DNA of 40,460 bases from Desulfobacterales bacterium (GTDB lineage Bacteria > Desulfobacterota > Desulfobacteria > Desulfobacterales > Desulfobacteraceae). A program made the translations under genes and the position numbers. The notes under the pieces are model-generated. The model did not search any database. It saw only the letters and a list, made by a program, of their open reading frames with translations, and was not told the DNA's origin. The DNA lies in NCBI GenBank assembly GCA_022361395.1, contig JAKSAX010000366.1, positions 1-40,460 on the forward strand. Direction: 5' to 3'. This document shows positions 1 through 7,852 of the stretch, piece by piece. How positions within the stretch are numbered: position 1 is the first letter of the stretch; every line of letters begins with the position of its first letter.

Positions 1-11
1 CCGGGAAAATC

Positions 12-40
12 CCCGGTGCCGCCGAAAAGCCAGCACCGGG
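12..40. other. Stem-loop downstream of the leftward TIM-barrel gene
   Basis: Arms CCCGGTGC (12-19) and GCACCGGG (33-40) are perfectly complementary and enclose a 13-nt loop. A second, competing stem (CCGGG at 1-5 with CCCGG at 12-16) overlaps it. It lies about 34 bp past the stop of the leftward gene ending at 74. No T-run follows within the window on either strand, so it may be an intercistronic processing or stabilising element rather than a finished intrinsic terminator. Confidence 0.5.
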
Positions 41-73
41 TACACACACCCTTCACCGGTAAAAGGGATCAGT

Positions 74-967
74 CTATTTACCGATTTTCAGGATATCCCT
101 TGCATACTGAATACTTTTAATGCAGGCTGCCATCTCTTTTTTCTTTTCTTTCTCAATGGGATCCTCTCCCATATCCCACTCGATTTCAAAGGTGATCCGG
201 TCCGTGGGGGAGAGTTCCCGGATGATATTGTAGGTTTTGAAACAGTCGATATCCCCGTCACCCAGGGCCACGCCGTGGAACCGGATGCCGAATTGGTCCC
301 GGCTCAGTTTGTGATCGCAGAAGTGGTTGGAAAAGGCATAAGGGGCCAGCTTTTTTACTGCGGTTTCCGGGTTTTCAAGCACACCCATGGAGTTTACCGT
401 ATCCACACAGGCACCCACCAGGGGATGGTTGACCTGTTTGATCAGCCAGATGACTTCGTCTGCAAAGGTTTCTGTATGATTTTCCAGGGCCAGTCGGATA
501 CCGGTCTCTTCCAGCAGGGGAAGGACAGTTAGAATCTCATCATAGATATCACAGAGCTGGCGCATGACCTTGGGGTGAAAGCAGGACCCGTAAAGGGGGC
601 GGGGCCGCCTTATATCCAGGCTGAACTTGGCCAGGTCCGCGCCGATCTTCCGGGCAATGGTGATGCCTTCTTCAAGCGTATCGGTCAGCCGCGGGTCAAA
701 TTCCTCATCCCTTGAAAAATTATACTCCAGGTAGAGTTGCCTGGATTCCGCGGCCTTTCGTACCTGGTTCAGGCGGTCATCATCCTTGGTTTCCAGGTCG
801 CATCCGGTAATATGAAGGCCGTCCAGCCCCCATTCAACCGCCTTGTCCATAAGTTCCAAAAGGGTCATGACCTTGGGTCTTGGGTCTGCCTGGATTCCCC
901 AGTTCTGGCCCAGTCCCCACAGGTGAAGTGTATAGGTATGCAATCCCAGTTTCATTTTTTTTTTCAT
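74..967 (-). CDS. Sugar phosphate isomerase/epimerase-like TIM-barrel protein
   Basis: The 297-residue product resembles the xylose isomerase-like TIM-barrel superfamily (AP endonuclease 2 fold). Candidate metal ligands typical of that fold are visible: Glu about 162 (ALENHTETF), Asp about 189 (ACVDTVNS), His about 215 (SNHFCDH) and Glu about 261 (ITFEIEWDM). I chose the ATG at 967 because AGGAGG-like bases (GGAGG) lie 7 nt upstream; an in-frame ATG at 1000 has no such site. It is the last visible gene of the leftward mttB-like operon, 62 bp after the FAD oxidoreductase. Members of this fold isomerise or epimerise sugars, inositols or hydroxypyruvate, but nothing in the sequence fixes the substrate. 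A role in handling a product of amine catabolism is only inferred from position. Confidence 0.75.
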   Translation of the reverse strand: MKKKMKLGLHTYTLHLWGLGQNWGIQADPRPKVMTLLELMDKAVEWGLDGLHITGCDLETKDDDRLNQVRKAAESRQLYLEYNFSRDEEFDPRLTDTLEEGITIARKIGADLAKFSLDIRRPRPLYGSCFHPKVMRQLCDIYDEILTVLPLLEETGIRLALENHTETFADEVIWLIKQVNHPLVGACVDTVNSMGVLENPETAVKKLAPYAFSNHFCDHKLSRDQFGIRFHGVALGDGDIDCFKTYNIIRELSPTDRITFEIEWDMGEDPIEKEKKKEMAACIKSIQYARDILKIGK

Positions 968-1029
968 AGAACAGCCTCCGGAGTGGTGTCTGGCCTGCAC
1001 AGAGGTCCGGGCAGGCGCAAAATTAATCT

Positions 1030-2235
1030 CTATTTTAAAAAGGTGTCTCCCGGTTTTACATCCCCCTCCTTAAATCGTGAATATCTCAGGGGATTGTCTT
1101 TGTTGTCCATCCTGCCCGTGGCAATATCGGCCACCCGTTTACCCGCCTCAGGGGACATCATGACCCCGCACCAGTACCCGCAGTTGAGGTGGAAGCCCTC
1201 AATCTCTTCACTGGGGCCGATGACAGGCTTTTCATCCGGGGTGTAAACATAGAATCCTGCAGATACATTGACATCTTCAGCCTTCAGATTCTCGGCCACC
1301 CCGTCCAGGAACGGATTAAGCCGGGATACCCTGTAAATGGATTCTGCGGCAAAATCCCAGTCTGTGGGCGGCTCGTCAGCGGGCCGGGTCTCCGGTTCAT
1401 CCGGGTCTACCCAGGCGCATAGCAAGCCGCCGGCTTCGGGCCGCCAATAGCTGTGATTGACAAGGTCAACGGTGAATGGGGCATCTGCCGGAAGATCCGC
1501 GTGGTCTGACTTGATAAAGGCCTTCTGGCGGCGGACGGTTCTGAAGGGCATGTCCAATCCGGCCATCTGGCCGATGTCCCTGGCATAGGGGCCTGCACAG
1601 TTCACCACCAGGCGGGTGGATATGTTTCCCTTATCCGTTTCAACAGAGCAGATGCCCCGGGCATCGGTCTGAATACCGGTTACCATGGTTTTCATGAAAA
1701 ATGTGGCATCGTCAGACCCTTTGGCAAAACCGTAAGTGGCCTCATGGGTTGACAGCCAGCCGTCACGGTTGTTGAAGCTTGCGGCCACCGCATCAGGCCC
1801 GAGAAAGGGGAAGCGCTTGTGAAGGTCTGTTCCGGTAATCAGCTCAGACCCTGTAACCCCGCATGCCTCATAGTGCGCTATGGCTTTTTCAAGTTCAGGC
1901 AATTGCGCCGCTTCGTCCGTGACAAAGAGATAGCCGCGCTGGGTAAGGTGGATATCGATGTCCGACCGCCCGATTAGATCGTTGAAGTTTTCAAACATCC
2001 CGACGCTGGGCAGGGCGATGTCAGCCATGGCCTGCTCCGTAAACTGGGTGCGGAAGCATTCGGCGCTGGCCGCGGTGGTCAGGCTGGACAACCCGTCCCG
2101 CTTTTCAATGAGAATGGTTTTCATGCCGGCCTTGGACAGCCAGAAGGCGGTTGCTGTGCCCACGATGCCGCCGCCGATGACCACGGCGTCGGCAGTCAGG
2201 GTGTTAAAGGCCTTGGGAATCTGTATATCACTCAT
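1030..2235 (-). CDS. FAD-dependent oxidoreductase, DAO family (DadA/SoxB-like)
   Basis: The 401-residue protein starts with a Rossmann dinucleotide motif (VVIGGGIVGTATAFWL, residues about 18-33) followed by an ADP-ribose-binding acidic end (LIEKRD). It has the C-terminal DAO pattern (PDEKPVIGPSEEIEGF, then CGYWCGVMMSPEAGKRVAD). The overall layout matches D-amino acid dehydrogenase, glycine oxidase and sarcosine oxidase beta subunits. ATG at 2235 is preferred over the ATG at 2397 because AGGAG lies just upstream and the longer frame would run back into the methyltransferase gene. It begins 10 bp after the methyltransferase stop, so the two are surely co-transcribed. I infer oxidation of an N-methylated glycine such as sarcosine or dimethylglycine; D-amino acid oxidation is an alternative. 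No fused folate domain is present, unlike the larger enzyme at 10748. Confidence 0.85.
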   Translation of the reverse strand: MSDIQIPKAFNTLTADAVVIGGGIVGTATAFWLSKAGMKTILIEKRDGLSSLTTAASAECFRTQFTEQAMADIALPSVGMFENFNDLIGRSDIDIHLTQRGYLFVTDEAAQLPELEKAIAHYEACGVTGSELITGTDLHKRFPFLGPDAVAASFNNRDGWLSTHEATYGFAKGSDDATFFMKTMVTGIQTDARGICSVETDKGNISTRLVVNCAGPYARDIGQMAGLDMPFRTVRRQKAFIKSDHADLPADAPFTVDLVNHSYWRPEAGGLLCAWVDPDEPETRPADEPPTDWDFAAESIYRVSRLNPFLDGVAENLKAEDVNVSAGFYVYTPDEKPVIGPSEEIEGFHLNCGYWCGVMMSPEAGKRVADIATGRMDNKDNPLRYSRFKEGDVKPGDTFLK

Positions 2236-2245
2236 GTTTTTTCTC

Positions 2246-3664
2246 CTATCCTTTGCGAATGGTGTCCATATAGGTGTCAAGATCCTTTTGAACCGCCGCA
2301 TCCATTTCAGGGGGCGTGTAATTGTCAAGGATCTCCTTGTACTTTGCATTGGCACGGGCTTCCATGGAGACCGACCCTTTGGAGGTCCAGGCATCAAAGT
2401 TGTCTTTTTCTTCCAGAATGGGGGCGTAGATCTCTTCCTTGAAGTGTTTAAACGTATGCATGTTGGTAAGGAATTCTCCTCCGGGTCCCACCTGTGAGAT
2501 GGTCTCCACGGCCAGTTTTTCAGGGGTAAGCGCTTCCCCCCGTTTTATCCGTTTGCACATGCCGCAGATCTCGGCATCAAGGATGAATTTTTCATAGGAT
2601 GCCGTCATATAGCCTTCAAGGATGCCGGCGGAGTGCAGCACAAAGTTGATACCGCTCAGGGTTGCCATCTGCATACTCATCATGGATTCATATGCGGCCT
2701 GGGCGTCCACCTGCTTTGCATCGGTGAGTGCGCCGCCTCCCCTGCAGGGCAGGTCGTAGAACCTGGCCATCTGGGCGGTGGCGGCGGTGTTTACCGCCAT
2801 CTCCGGCGCACCGATGCTCAGGGTGCCGTAACGCATGGCTGCGGCTGACGAGGAGCCTGCAAAGACCACAGGCGCTCCCTCCCGAACCAGCTGGGACAGG
2901 ACGATGCCGGCCAGCACCTCTGCGTTCTGGACCACCAGGGTGCCCTCCATGGTAACAGGGGCGGTGGCCCCGGCAATTGAGAGGGATGAGATCAGCTGGG
3001 GCATGCCTGCCTTTGCATAGGCCATGATGGCCCCGGCCATTTTATCGTCATAGGCCAGCGGGGTAAGCGAGGTAAGGATGCTGACAAAGGGGGGCTTTTT
3101 TGCCATCTCTTCCCGGGAGCCGAATACCCGTGACGCCATTTCAATGGTCTCTTCGGCATCAACCTCATTGGTGCCGGCCCCCATGAAAGGTTTGTCCGAG
3201 AGAGTCATTGCGGCGTAGATCCGCTCTGCATTCCGTTTTTCAACGGGAATATCATTGGGCTCTGTCATCATGCCGCCGGTGATGTCAATATAGGGGATTG
3301 CATAGGCCAGCTTTGCAAAATTTTGAAAATCTTCCAGGGTTCCCTGGCGGCGGCCCTTATCCATACAATTGACAAAAGGTGCACCGTAGCAGGGCATAAA
3401 GGCGATATGGTCACCGCCGATGATCACATTTTTTTCCGGATCCCTGGCATAGAGTGTAAACTGGGAAGGGGCCTTTTTTATTTCGGTTTCCACCAGGGAC
3501 CGGGGAAAGTAAACCCGCTCACCGTCAACTTTGCAGCCGGCCTTGGCGTAGAGGTCCCTGGCCGGTTCGTATTTTATATCCAGCCCGGTGCTCTCAAGAA
3601 CCGTCATGGTGGCATCGTGGATGGTTTCCATATCATCTTTGGAAAAATACTCAAAAAAGCGCAT
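2246..3664 (-). CDS. MttB-superfamily methyltransferase without pyrrolysine (betaine-type)
   Basis: The 472-residue protein belongs to the trimethylamine methyltransferase (MttB/COG5598) superfamily: note GGDHIAFMPCYGAPFVN, the central SLSIAGATAPVTMEG stretch and CRGGGALTDAKQVDAQAAYE. True trimethylamine MttB proteins carry pyrrolysine at an in-frame amber codon; this frame is open throughout, so it belongs to the non-Pyl branch whose studied members (MtgB, MtpB, MtcB, MtyB) demethylate glycine betaine, proline betaine, carnitine or gamma-butyrobetaine onto a corrinoid protein. Glycine betaine is my best guess from the BCCT transporter and dimethylglycine dehydrogenase-like gene nearby. No corrinoid protein or MtgA-like partner is in the window. 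AAGGAG lies upstream of ATG 3664, and a sigma-54 promoter lies at 3739-3754. The stop is TAG, overlapping the next ribosome binding site. Confidence 0.88.
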   Translation of the reverse strand: MRFFEYFSKDDMETIHDATMTVLESTGLDIKYEPARDLYAKAGCKVDGERVYFPRSLVETEIKKAPSQFTLYARDPEKNVIIGGDHIAFMPCYGAPFVNCMDKGRRQGTLEDFQNFAKLAYAIPYIDITGGMMTEPNDIPVEKRNAERIYAAMTLSDKPFMGAGTNEVDAEETIEMASRVFGSREEMAKKPPFVSILTSLTPLAYDDKMAGAIMAYAKAGMPQLISSLSIAGATAPVTMEGTLVVQNAEVLAGIVLSQLVREGAPVVFAGSSSAAAMRYGTLSIGAPEMAVNTAATAQMARFYDLPCRGGGALTDAKQVDAQAAYESMMSMQMATLSGINFVLHSAGILEGYMTASYEKFILDAEICGMCKRIKRGEALTPEKLAVETISQVGPGGEFLTNMHTFKHFKEEIYAPILEEKDNFDAWTSKGSVSMEARANAKYKEILDNYTPPEMDAAVQKDLDTYMDTIRKG

Positions 3665-3738
3665 CTTGTTTCTCCTTATGGGTACGGTCGGCAGTGCCGT
3701 GTAAAATAGTGGCGTTAGATATTTACCCGTCTCTGTTC

Positions 3739-3754
3739 TGCATCTTCCATGCCA
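3739..3754 (-). promoter_or_regulatory. Sigma-54 (-24/-12) promoter for the mttB-like operon
   Basis: Read on the minus strand the bases are TGGCATGGAAGATGCA, which match the sigma-54 consensus TGGCACGNNNNTTGCA at all but two defined positions. The invariant GG and GC are kept with the required 10-bp spacing between them. It lies 75 bp upstream of the methyltransferase ATG, and a sigma-54 activator gene is immediately next door. Confidence 0.82.
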
Positions 3755-3772
3755 TATCCGGATGGAAAATTA

Positions 3773-3797
3773 TTGTTAAAATCTGTTTTTCTAACAA
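3773..3797. promoter_or_regulatory. Inverted repeat, possible activator site
   Basis: Perfect 6-bp arms TTGTTA (3773-3778) and TAACAA (3792-3797) flank 13 bp. The dyad lies about 20 to 45 bp upstream of the -24 element of the leftward sigma-54 promoter. That is nearer than most enhancer-like sites. It is a candidate operator for the adjacent regulator, but in AT-rich DNA such a repeat can arise by chance. Confidence 0.3.
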
Positions 3798-3979
3798 CCT
3801 GAATTTATATCCTATTTTGTAACAGGGAAGCAGTTTCTACTTTTCAATGTGTAAAAAATAGTGAAAAAATAAAAAAAGTTTTATATTCCTTGCAATTTTT
3901 CTTAAAATCAGTCATTGATGCGGTCATACGCTGACAGGGTGAAATCCGTATAAAAAAATATTGATTTTTTGGAGTAGGT

Positions 3980-5455
3980 ATGGATATTGACAAATTTGAT
4001 GACATTGATATTTACCGGGTCCTTGATTTTTTGCATGAGGGCGTGGTGATTTCAGATATCACCGGTAAAATCGTTTTTTTTAATGAGGCCCAGGGTAAAA
4101 TCGATGATTTTACACGTGAGGAGACCATCGGGCGGAAAATCATTGATGTTTATAAACTGGACGAAAAAACCAGCCCCACCATGCGCTGCCTGAATACCGG
4201 GGAGCCTATCATAAATGAAACCCTGGTGTACCGGACCAGGTTCGGCCGGGTGTCCAACATTATCTCCAATGTCTATCCTTTATATAAAGGGGGGACGCTT
4301 ATCGGTGCCATCAATTTTTCAAAGGACTACCAGATTCTGGAAAAGATTATGGAGTCTGATGCAAAAGAGGAGAAAAAAAGCAGAACCGGAAACGGCACCC
4401 GGTTTTCCTTTAAGGATATTATTGCATCTGACCCGGACATGCTCAATGCCATCCATATTGCCAAAATGGCCTCGGGATCCCCTTCCCCCATAATGATATC
4501 CGGTGAGACCGGCACAGGTAAGGAACTGTTTGCCCAGTCCGTTCATAATCACAGTCATCGAAAAAAGAAACCCTTTATTCCGGTCAATTGTGCGGCCATT
4601 CCGGAGCATCTCCTGGAGGGGATACTTTTCGGCACCTCAAAGGGCTCCTTCACCGGTGCCATTGATAAGCGGGGGCTGTTTGAACAGGCGGACGGGGGGA
4701 CGATTTTTCTGGATGAGCTGGATTCCATGCCCCTTACCCTCCAGGCCAAACTGCTGCGGGTCATCCAGGAAAAAAAGGTCAGAAAACTGGGATCCCTGGT
4801 GGAAAAAGCCCTTGATGTAAAAATCATATCTTCGGTGTCAAAACCGCCCCTTGACATTATTCAGACAGGGGCCTTGCGGATGGACCTGTTTTACCGTATG
4901 GGGGTGGTCTCTATTCTTTTGCCGCCGTTGCGGGAACGGAAGGGCGGGTTCAATGCCCTGGTAACGGCCTTTATTAAAAAATTTAATACTGCCCTGGACG
5001 AAACGGTTTCCGGGGTTTCGGACCGGGTAAGCCGGCTGTTTGCCCAGTATCACTGGCCGGGAAACGTCCGGGAGCTTGAGCATATAATCGAGGCGGCCAT
5101 GAATATGGTGGGCGGGGAAAAGGTCATCCGCCTGACCCACCTGCCGCCCCATATCTTTGCCTTTGCCGGTAACCGTGGGGAGACAGGGCAGGGCAGTTAC
5201 GGAACCGGCGGCGGGGAAGAAGGCCGGCAGTCCGGCAGCCGGCCGGGCCGGGGCTCTGTCGATCATGTCCCGGGAACCACCCTTGCCGATACCCAGGCCC
5301 TGAATGAAAAGCAGATGATCTGTAATGCGCTTAAGCGGTCAAAGGGCAATGCCGCCAAAGCAGCCAGGCAGTTGGGGGTATCCCCGCAGTCATTCCACTA
5401 TAAGCTTAAAAAGTATAAGGTTGACCGGAAGGCATATGCCGATCCCTCAAAATAG
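3980..5455 (+). CDS. PAS-domain sigma-54-dependent transcriptional activator (RocR-like)
   Basis: The 491-residue protein has an N-terminal PAS sensor (about 10-115), a sigma-54 AAA+ domain (about 145-375) and a C-terminal Fis-type helix-turn-helix (about 450-482, with SKGNAAKAARQLGVSPQSFH). Walker A is GETGTGKE (175-182), Walker B is FLDE (243-246), and the sigma-54 contact loop is GSFTGA (222-227) instead of GAFTGA, as in RocR-type regulators of amino acid catabolism. The sensor I segment reads IISSVSKPP where most relatives have a TN pair, an unusual change. There is no receiver domain, so the signal is probably a small molecule bound by PAS. GGAG lies 7 nt before ATG 3980. Divergent sigma-54 promoters flank it on both sides, so I infer it activates both the methyltransferase and transporter operons. 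Confidence 0.9.
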   Translation: MDIDKFDDIDIYRVLDFLHEGVVISDITGKIVFFNEAQGKIDDFTREETIGRKIIDVYKLDEKTSPTMRCLNTGEPIINETLVYRTRFGRVSNIISNVYPLYKGGTLIGAINFSKDYQILEKIMESDAKEEKKSRTGNGTRFSFKDIIASDPDMLNAIHIAKMASGSPSPIMISGETGTGKELFAQSVHNHSHRKKKPFIPVNCAAIPEHLLEGILFGTSKGSFTGAIDKRGLFEQADGGTIFLDELDSMPLTLQAKLLRVIQEKKVRKLGSLVEKALDVKIISSVSKPPLDIIQTGALRMDLFYRMGVVSILLPPLRERKGGFNALVTAFIKKFNTALDETVSGVSDRVSRLFAQYHWPGNVRELEHIIEAAMNMVGGEKVIRLTHLPPHIFAFAGNRGETGQGSYGTGGGEEGRQSGSRPGRGSVDHVPGTTLADTQALNEKQMICNALKRSKGNAAKAARQLGVSPQSFHYKLKKYKVDRKAYADPSK

Positions 5456-5495
5456 CCTTTCCCAATTTCCGGGGCCGGGGTAAAGGGACGTAAAA

Positions 5496-5511
5496 TGTAA
5501 AAATATTTACA
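5496..5511. promoter_or_regulatory. Inverted repeat upstream of the rightward sigma-54 promoter
   Basis: TGTAAAAATATTTACA has perfect 6-bp arms (TGTAAA/TTTACA) and lies in a run of further GTAAA repeats. It is about 170 bp upstream of the -24 element, a typical distance for an enhancer-like binding site of a sigma-54 activator. The 305-bp gap between the regulator gene and the binding-protein gene holds this, the promoter and nothing else I recognise. Confidence 0.35.
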
Positions 5512-5677
5512 GTAAAAATAAAAAAAATTGGATATTCTCTTGACTCTTCCGACCGGCTAATTATGTTATCAGATTTTTTTTAATAATAAACCGGTATCAG
5601 CATCGTCCTGTTTTTTTGCCCCTTTCCGGTTTTTCTCCATTCCAGGGCAGTATGTCCATTGAGGTTTTCCTCAAAAT

Positions 5678-5693
5678 TGGTACGCAACCTGCA
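5678..5693 (+). promoter_or_regulatory. Sigma-54 (-24/-12) promoter for the transporter/dehydrogenase operon
   Basis: The bases TGGTACGCAACCTGCA keep the GG and GC of the -24 and -12 boxes with correct spacing and match the sigma-54 consensus except at two positions. The expected start lies about 12 bp downstream, leaving a leader of roughly 55 nt before ATG 5761. Together with the promoter at 3739-3754 this brackets the sigma-54 activator gene. Confidence 0.82.
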
Positions 5694-5760
5694 TCTTATA
5701 CAGGCCGTGTGTGTAAGCTTCATCTAAATTTTTTATTAATTAATTTTGGAGGGAAGATTC

Positions 5761-7017
5761 ATGGGTACGAAAAAAGTTCAATTTTTCATCGCTTTAGTTG
5801 TGGCAGTATTTCTATTTGCAGGGCAGGGGTTTGCGGCCAACAAAACCTTGAAAGTAGGTGTGTTGGGGCCTTTTACAGGACCTTCTGCCCAGACAGGAAA
5901 GGAGTTCAAGGCTTCGGTTGAAATGGCATTGGGCACCATCAATTCCACAGTAGGCGATTACACTATTGAGCCGGTGTGGGTAGACTCACAGTCAGATCCG
6001 GCAAAAGCCTCAGGTGCTTATGCTGAAGCGGTTGAAGGCAAAGGGATCCAGGCCGGTGTGCTTAACTGGCATTCCTCTGTTGCCATTGCGGTTATGGATG
6101 TTGCTGCACAATACAAGGTACCACACATGTTCGGGTTTGGTGCTTCTGAAGTTGTAAATGACAAGTGGCAGGCTGATCCTGAAAAATATTCCTATTGGGG
6201 TGGTAAAGGCTGGCCCGTGCCTGCAAAACTGGAGAGAAACTATGTAGTGGCACTGAACAAAGCCATTGAATCCGGTGCTTTTAAACCTAAAAAGAAACTG
6301 GCTGCCATCTACGGCGAAGACACTGACTGGGGACGTTCTGCAGGTGGGGCTTATAAAAAAGCGCTGTTGGAAAGTGGTTGGGAAATTCATTCCGAACAAT
6401 ACTTTCCCGCCACACAGACGGATTTCTATCCCCTGCTGGCAAAATACAAAAAAGCAGGTGTTGCCGTTGTCGCAGGTACCTCCACTTCCCCCTCCGCCAT
6501 CACGGCATTCGTAAAACAGTCCACCGAAGTCGGTCTTAAGAGTGTTATTGTTGCCTCCGGTCTTGGCTGGATCGGTGACTGGTACAAGATGACCGGTCCC
6601 GCTTCCAACCTGGTTCTGGATTCCATTCCCCAGCTGACCACGGCTGAAGCACAGCAGTGGGCCAAAGACGTAAAAGCCAAATACGGGTTTAACCCCAGTC
6701 CTTCTGCCGGCGGACTCTCCTATGACGGTATCCGGATGTTCATTAAGATCCTGCAGAGAACCAATGAACTCCACGGCAAGCTGGACAAGGAAACCATCCA
6801 TAAAACCATGGTGGAAGAAGTCAACACCGGCAAATTGACCTACGGAAAAGCCGACGGCGCTATCATTATGAATGAATACAAATACAACGCAGACACCATG
6901 CCTGACATGGTGGTTGCACCGGATGCATATTTTTTCCCTATCCTCCAATACAAACAGGGTAAAGGCTACATGATCTTCCCGGAAGTCTGGAAACAAAAGG
7001 ATTTCGAGCAGAAATAA
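5761..7017 (+). CDS. Periplasmic substrate-binding protein of a LIV-type ABC transporter
   Basis: The 418-residue protein begins with a signal peptide (KK, hydrophobic core, likely cleavage FAA^NK after residue 26) and continues as a type 1 periplasmic binding protein of the branched-chain amino acid/amide family (KVGVLGPFTGPSAQTG; DSQSDPAKA; AAIYGEDTDWGRSAG). An unusual number of tryptophans lies in likely pocket segments (YWGGKGWPVPAK, GLGWIGDWYKM), which could suit a quaternary amine, but this is only a suggestion. ATG 5761 has GGAGGG 7 nt upstream; a TTG at 5746 is less likely because the ribosome site would fall inside it. It is the first gene after the sigma-54 promoter, and a terminator follows, fitting the usual excess of binding protein over membrane parts. 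Confidence 0.9.
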   Translation: MGTKKVQFFIALVVAVFLFAGQGFAANKTLKVGVLGPFTGPSAQTGKEFKASVEMALGTINSTVGDYTIEPVWVDSQSDPAKASGAYAEAVEGKGIQAGVLNWHSSVAIAVMDVAAQYKVPHMFGFGASEVVNDKWQADPEKYSYWGGKGWPVPAKLERNYVVALNKAIESGAFKPKKKLAAIYGEDTDWGRSAGGAYKKALLESGWEIHSEQYFPATQTDFYPLLAKYKKAGVAVVAGTSTSPSAITAFVKQSTEVGLKSVIVASGLGWIGDWYKMTGPASNLVLDSIPQLTTAEAQQWAKDVKAKYGFNPSPSAGGLSYDGIRMFIKILQRTNELHGKLDKETIHKTMVEEVNTGKLTYGKADGAIIMNEYKYNADTMPDMVVAPDAYFFPILQYKQGKGYMIFPEVWKQKDFEQK

Positions 7018-7026
7018 GATGATGAG

Positions 7027-7068
7027 AACAGGGGGTAAGACAATGCGGTTTTATCCCCTGTTTTTTTT
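7027..7068 (+). terminator. Intrinsic (partial) terminator after the binding-protein gene
   Basis: Arms AACAGGGG and CCCCTGTT, extended by GTAA/TTAT bases, enclose a short loop, and the 3' arm runs into eight Ts. It lies 10 bp after the stop of the binding-protein gene and before the ATPase gene. It probably lets only part of the transcription pass on to the rest of the operon. Confidence 0.82.
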
Positions 7069-7100
7069 AAATCATAAGATTTGCAAAGGAAGACAGAGAC

Positions 7101-7829
7101 GTGATTGTACTTCAAACCAATGAAGTGACTAAAAAATTTGGTGGACTGACGGCTGTAAATGCAGTCTCGATGACCATTAACCAAGGAGATGTAGTCGGAT
7201 TGATCGGGCCCAACGGGGCCGGGAAAACAACATTTATTAATGCCATAACCGGATTGAACCCGCCCACATCCGGCAAGGTAAGATTTTTTGACAAGGATAC
7301 CACAGGGCTGACACCGGAGAAGATGTGCCGCCTGGGCATGTCCCGGACATTCCAGATCCCCAGCCCCTTTCCAAAAATGACGGCAATTGAAAGTGTGATG
7401 ACAGCCACCATTTTCGGTAACGACTCCGGAAAGATTAAGGACCCGGTGGCCCATTCCAGGCAGATGCTGGAGTTTGTGGAATTTCCCATGGAAGAGACTG
7501 TTGTGGCGGAACAGCTGAACACGGTTCAGCTCAAACGGCTGGACCTGGCCCGCGCTTTGGCATCCAATCCGAAACTGCTGTTTATGGATGAGATGGCCTC
7601 AGGGTTAAGCGAGGGTGAACTCAAAGATATCATGAGAATCATAGGCAAAATCAGCAAAAAGGGTATTTCCATCCTCATGATTGAGCACATCATGCAGTTG
7701 ATCATGGCGGTGTGCAACAGGCTCCTGTGTATCCAGTTCGGCACAAAGATTGCCGAAGGCCCCACCGAAGAGGTGGCAAACGATCCCAAAGTAGCCCGGG
7801 CCTACCTTGGAGATGAAGAAGACGATTAA
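7101..7829 (+). CDS. livG: LIV-type ABC transporter ATPase, LivG-like
   Basis: The 242-residue protein has Walker A GPNGAGKT (36-43), the LivG-typical SRTFQIPSPFPKMT Q-loop segment (81-94), Walker B with D163-E164 and an H-loop histidine (LMIEH). The ABC signature, usually LSGGQ or LSYGQ, reads LNTVQ (139-143), and the residue after the catalytic Glu is Met instead of Pro; similar departures occur in a branch of LivG homologs, so it need not be inactive. The start is GTG 7101 with AAGGA about 9 nt upstream. Paired with the LivF-like gene 23 bp downstream, it would energise import of the ligand bound by the upstream binding protein. Confidence 0.9.
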   Translation: MIVLQTNEVTKKFGGLTAVNAVSMTINQGDVVGLIGPNGAGKTTFINAITGLNPPTSGKVRFFDKDTTGLTPEKMCRLGMSRTFQIPSPFPKMTAIESVMTATIFGNDSGKIKDPVAHSRQMLEFVEFPMEETVVAEQLNTVQLKRLDLARALASNPKLLFMDEMASGLSEGELKDIMRIIGKISKKGISILMIEHIMQLIMAVCNRLLCIQFGTKIAEGPTEEVANDPKVARAYLGDEEDD

Positions 7830-7852
7830 CCTTAGCAAAGAGTGGGGATTTT

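Noticed and set aside
2246..2248. TAG at the end of the MttB homolog as a possible pyrrolysine codon
   Set aside because: It is at the C-terminus, read-through would add only a few residues, it overlaps the next ribosome site, and TAG ends other ordinary genes in the window.
3880..3979. TTGCA at about 3893 as the -12 element of a sigma-54 promoter for the activator's own gene
   Set aside because: No GG element at the required distance upstream.
6010..6996. A 328-codon minus-strand frame across the binding-protein gene
   Set aside because: It is antisense to a clear periplasmic binding protein and has an odd Phe/Gly/His-rich make-up without any domain.
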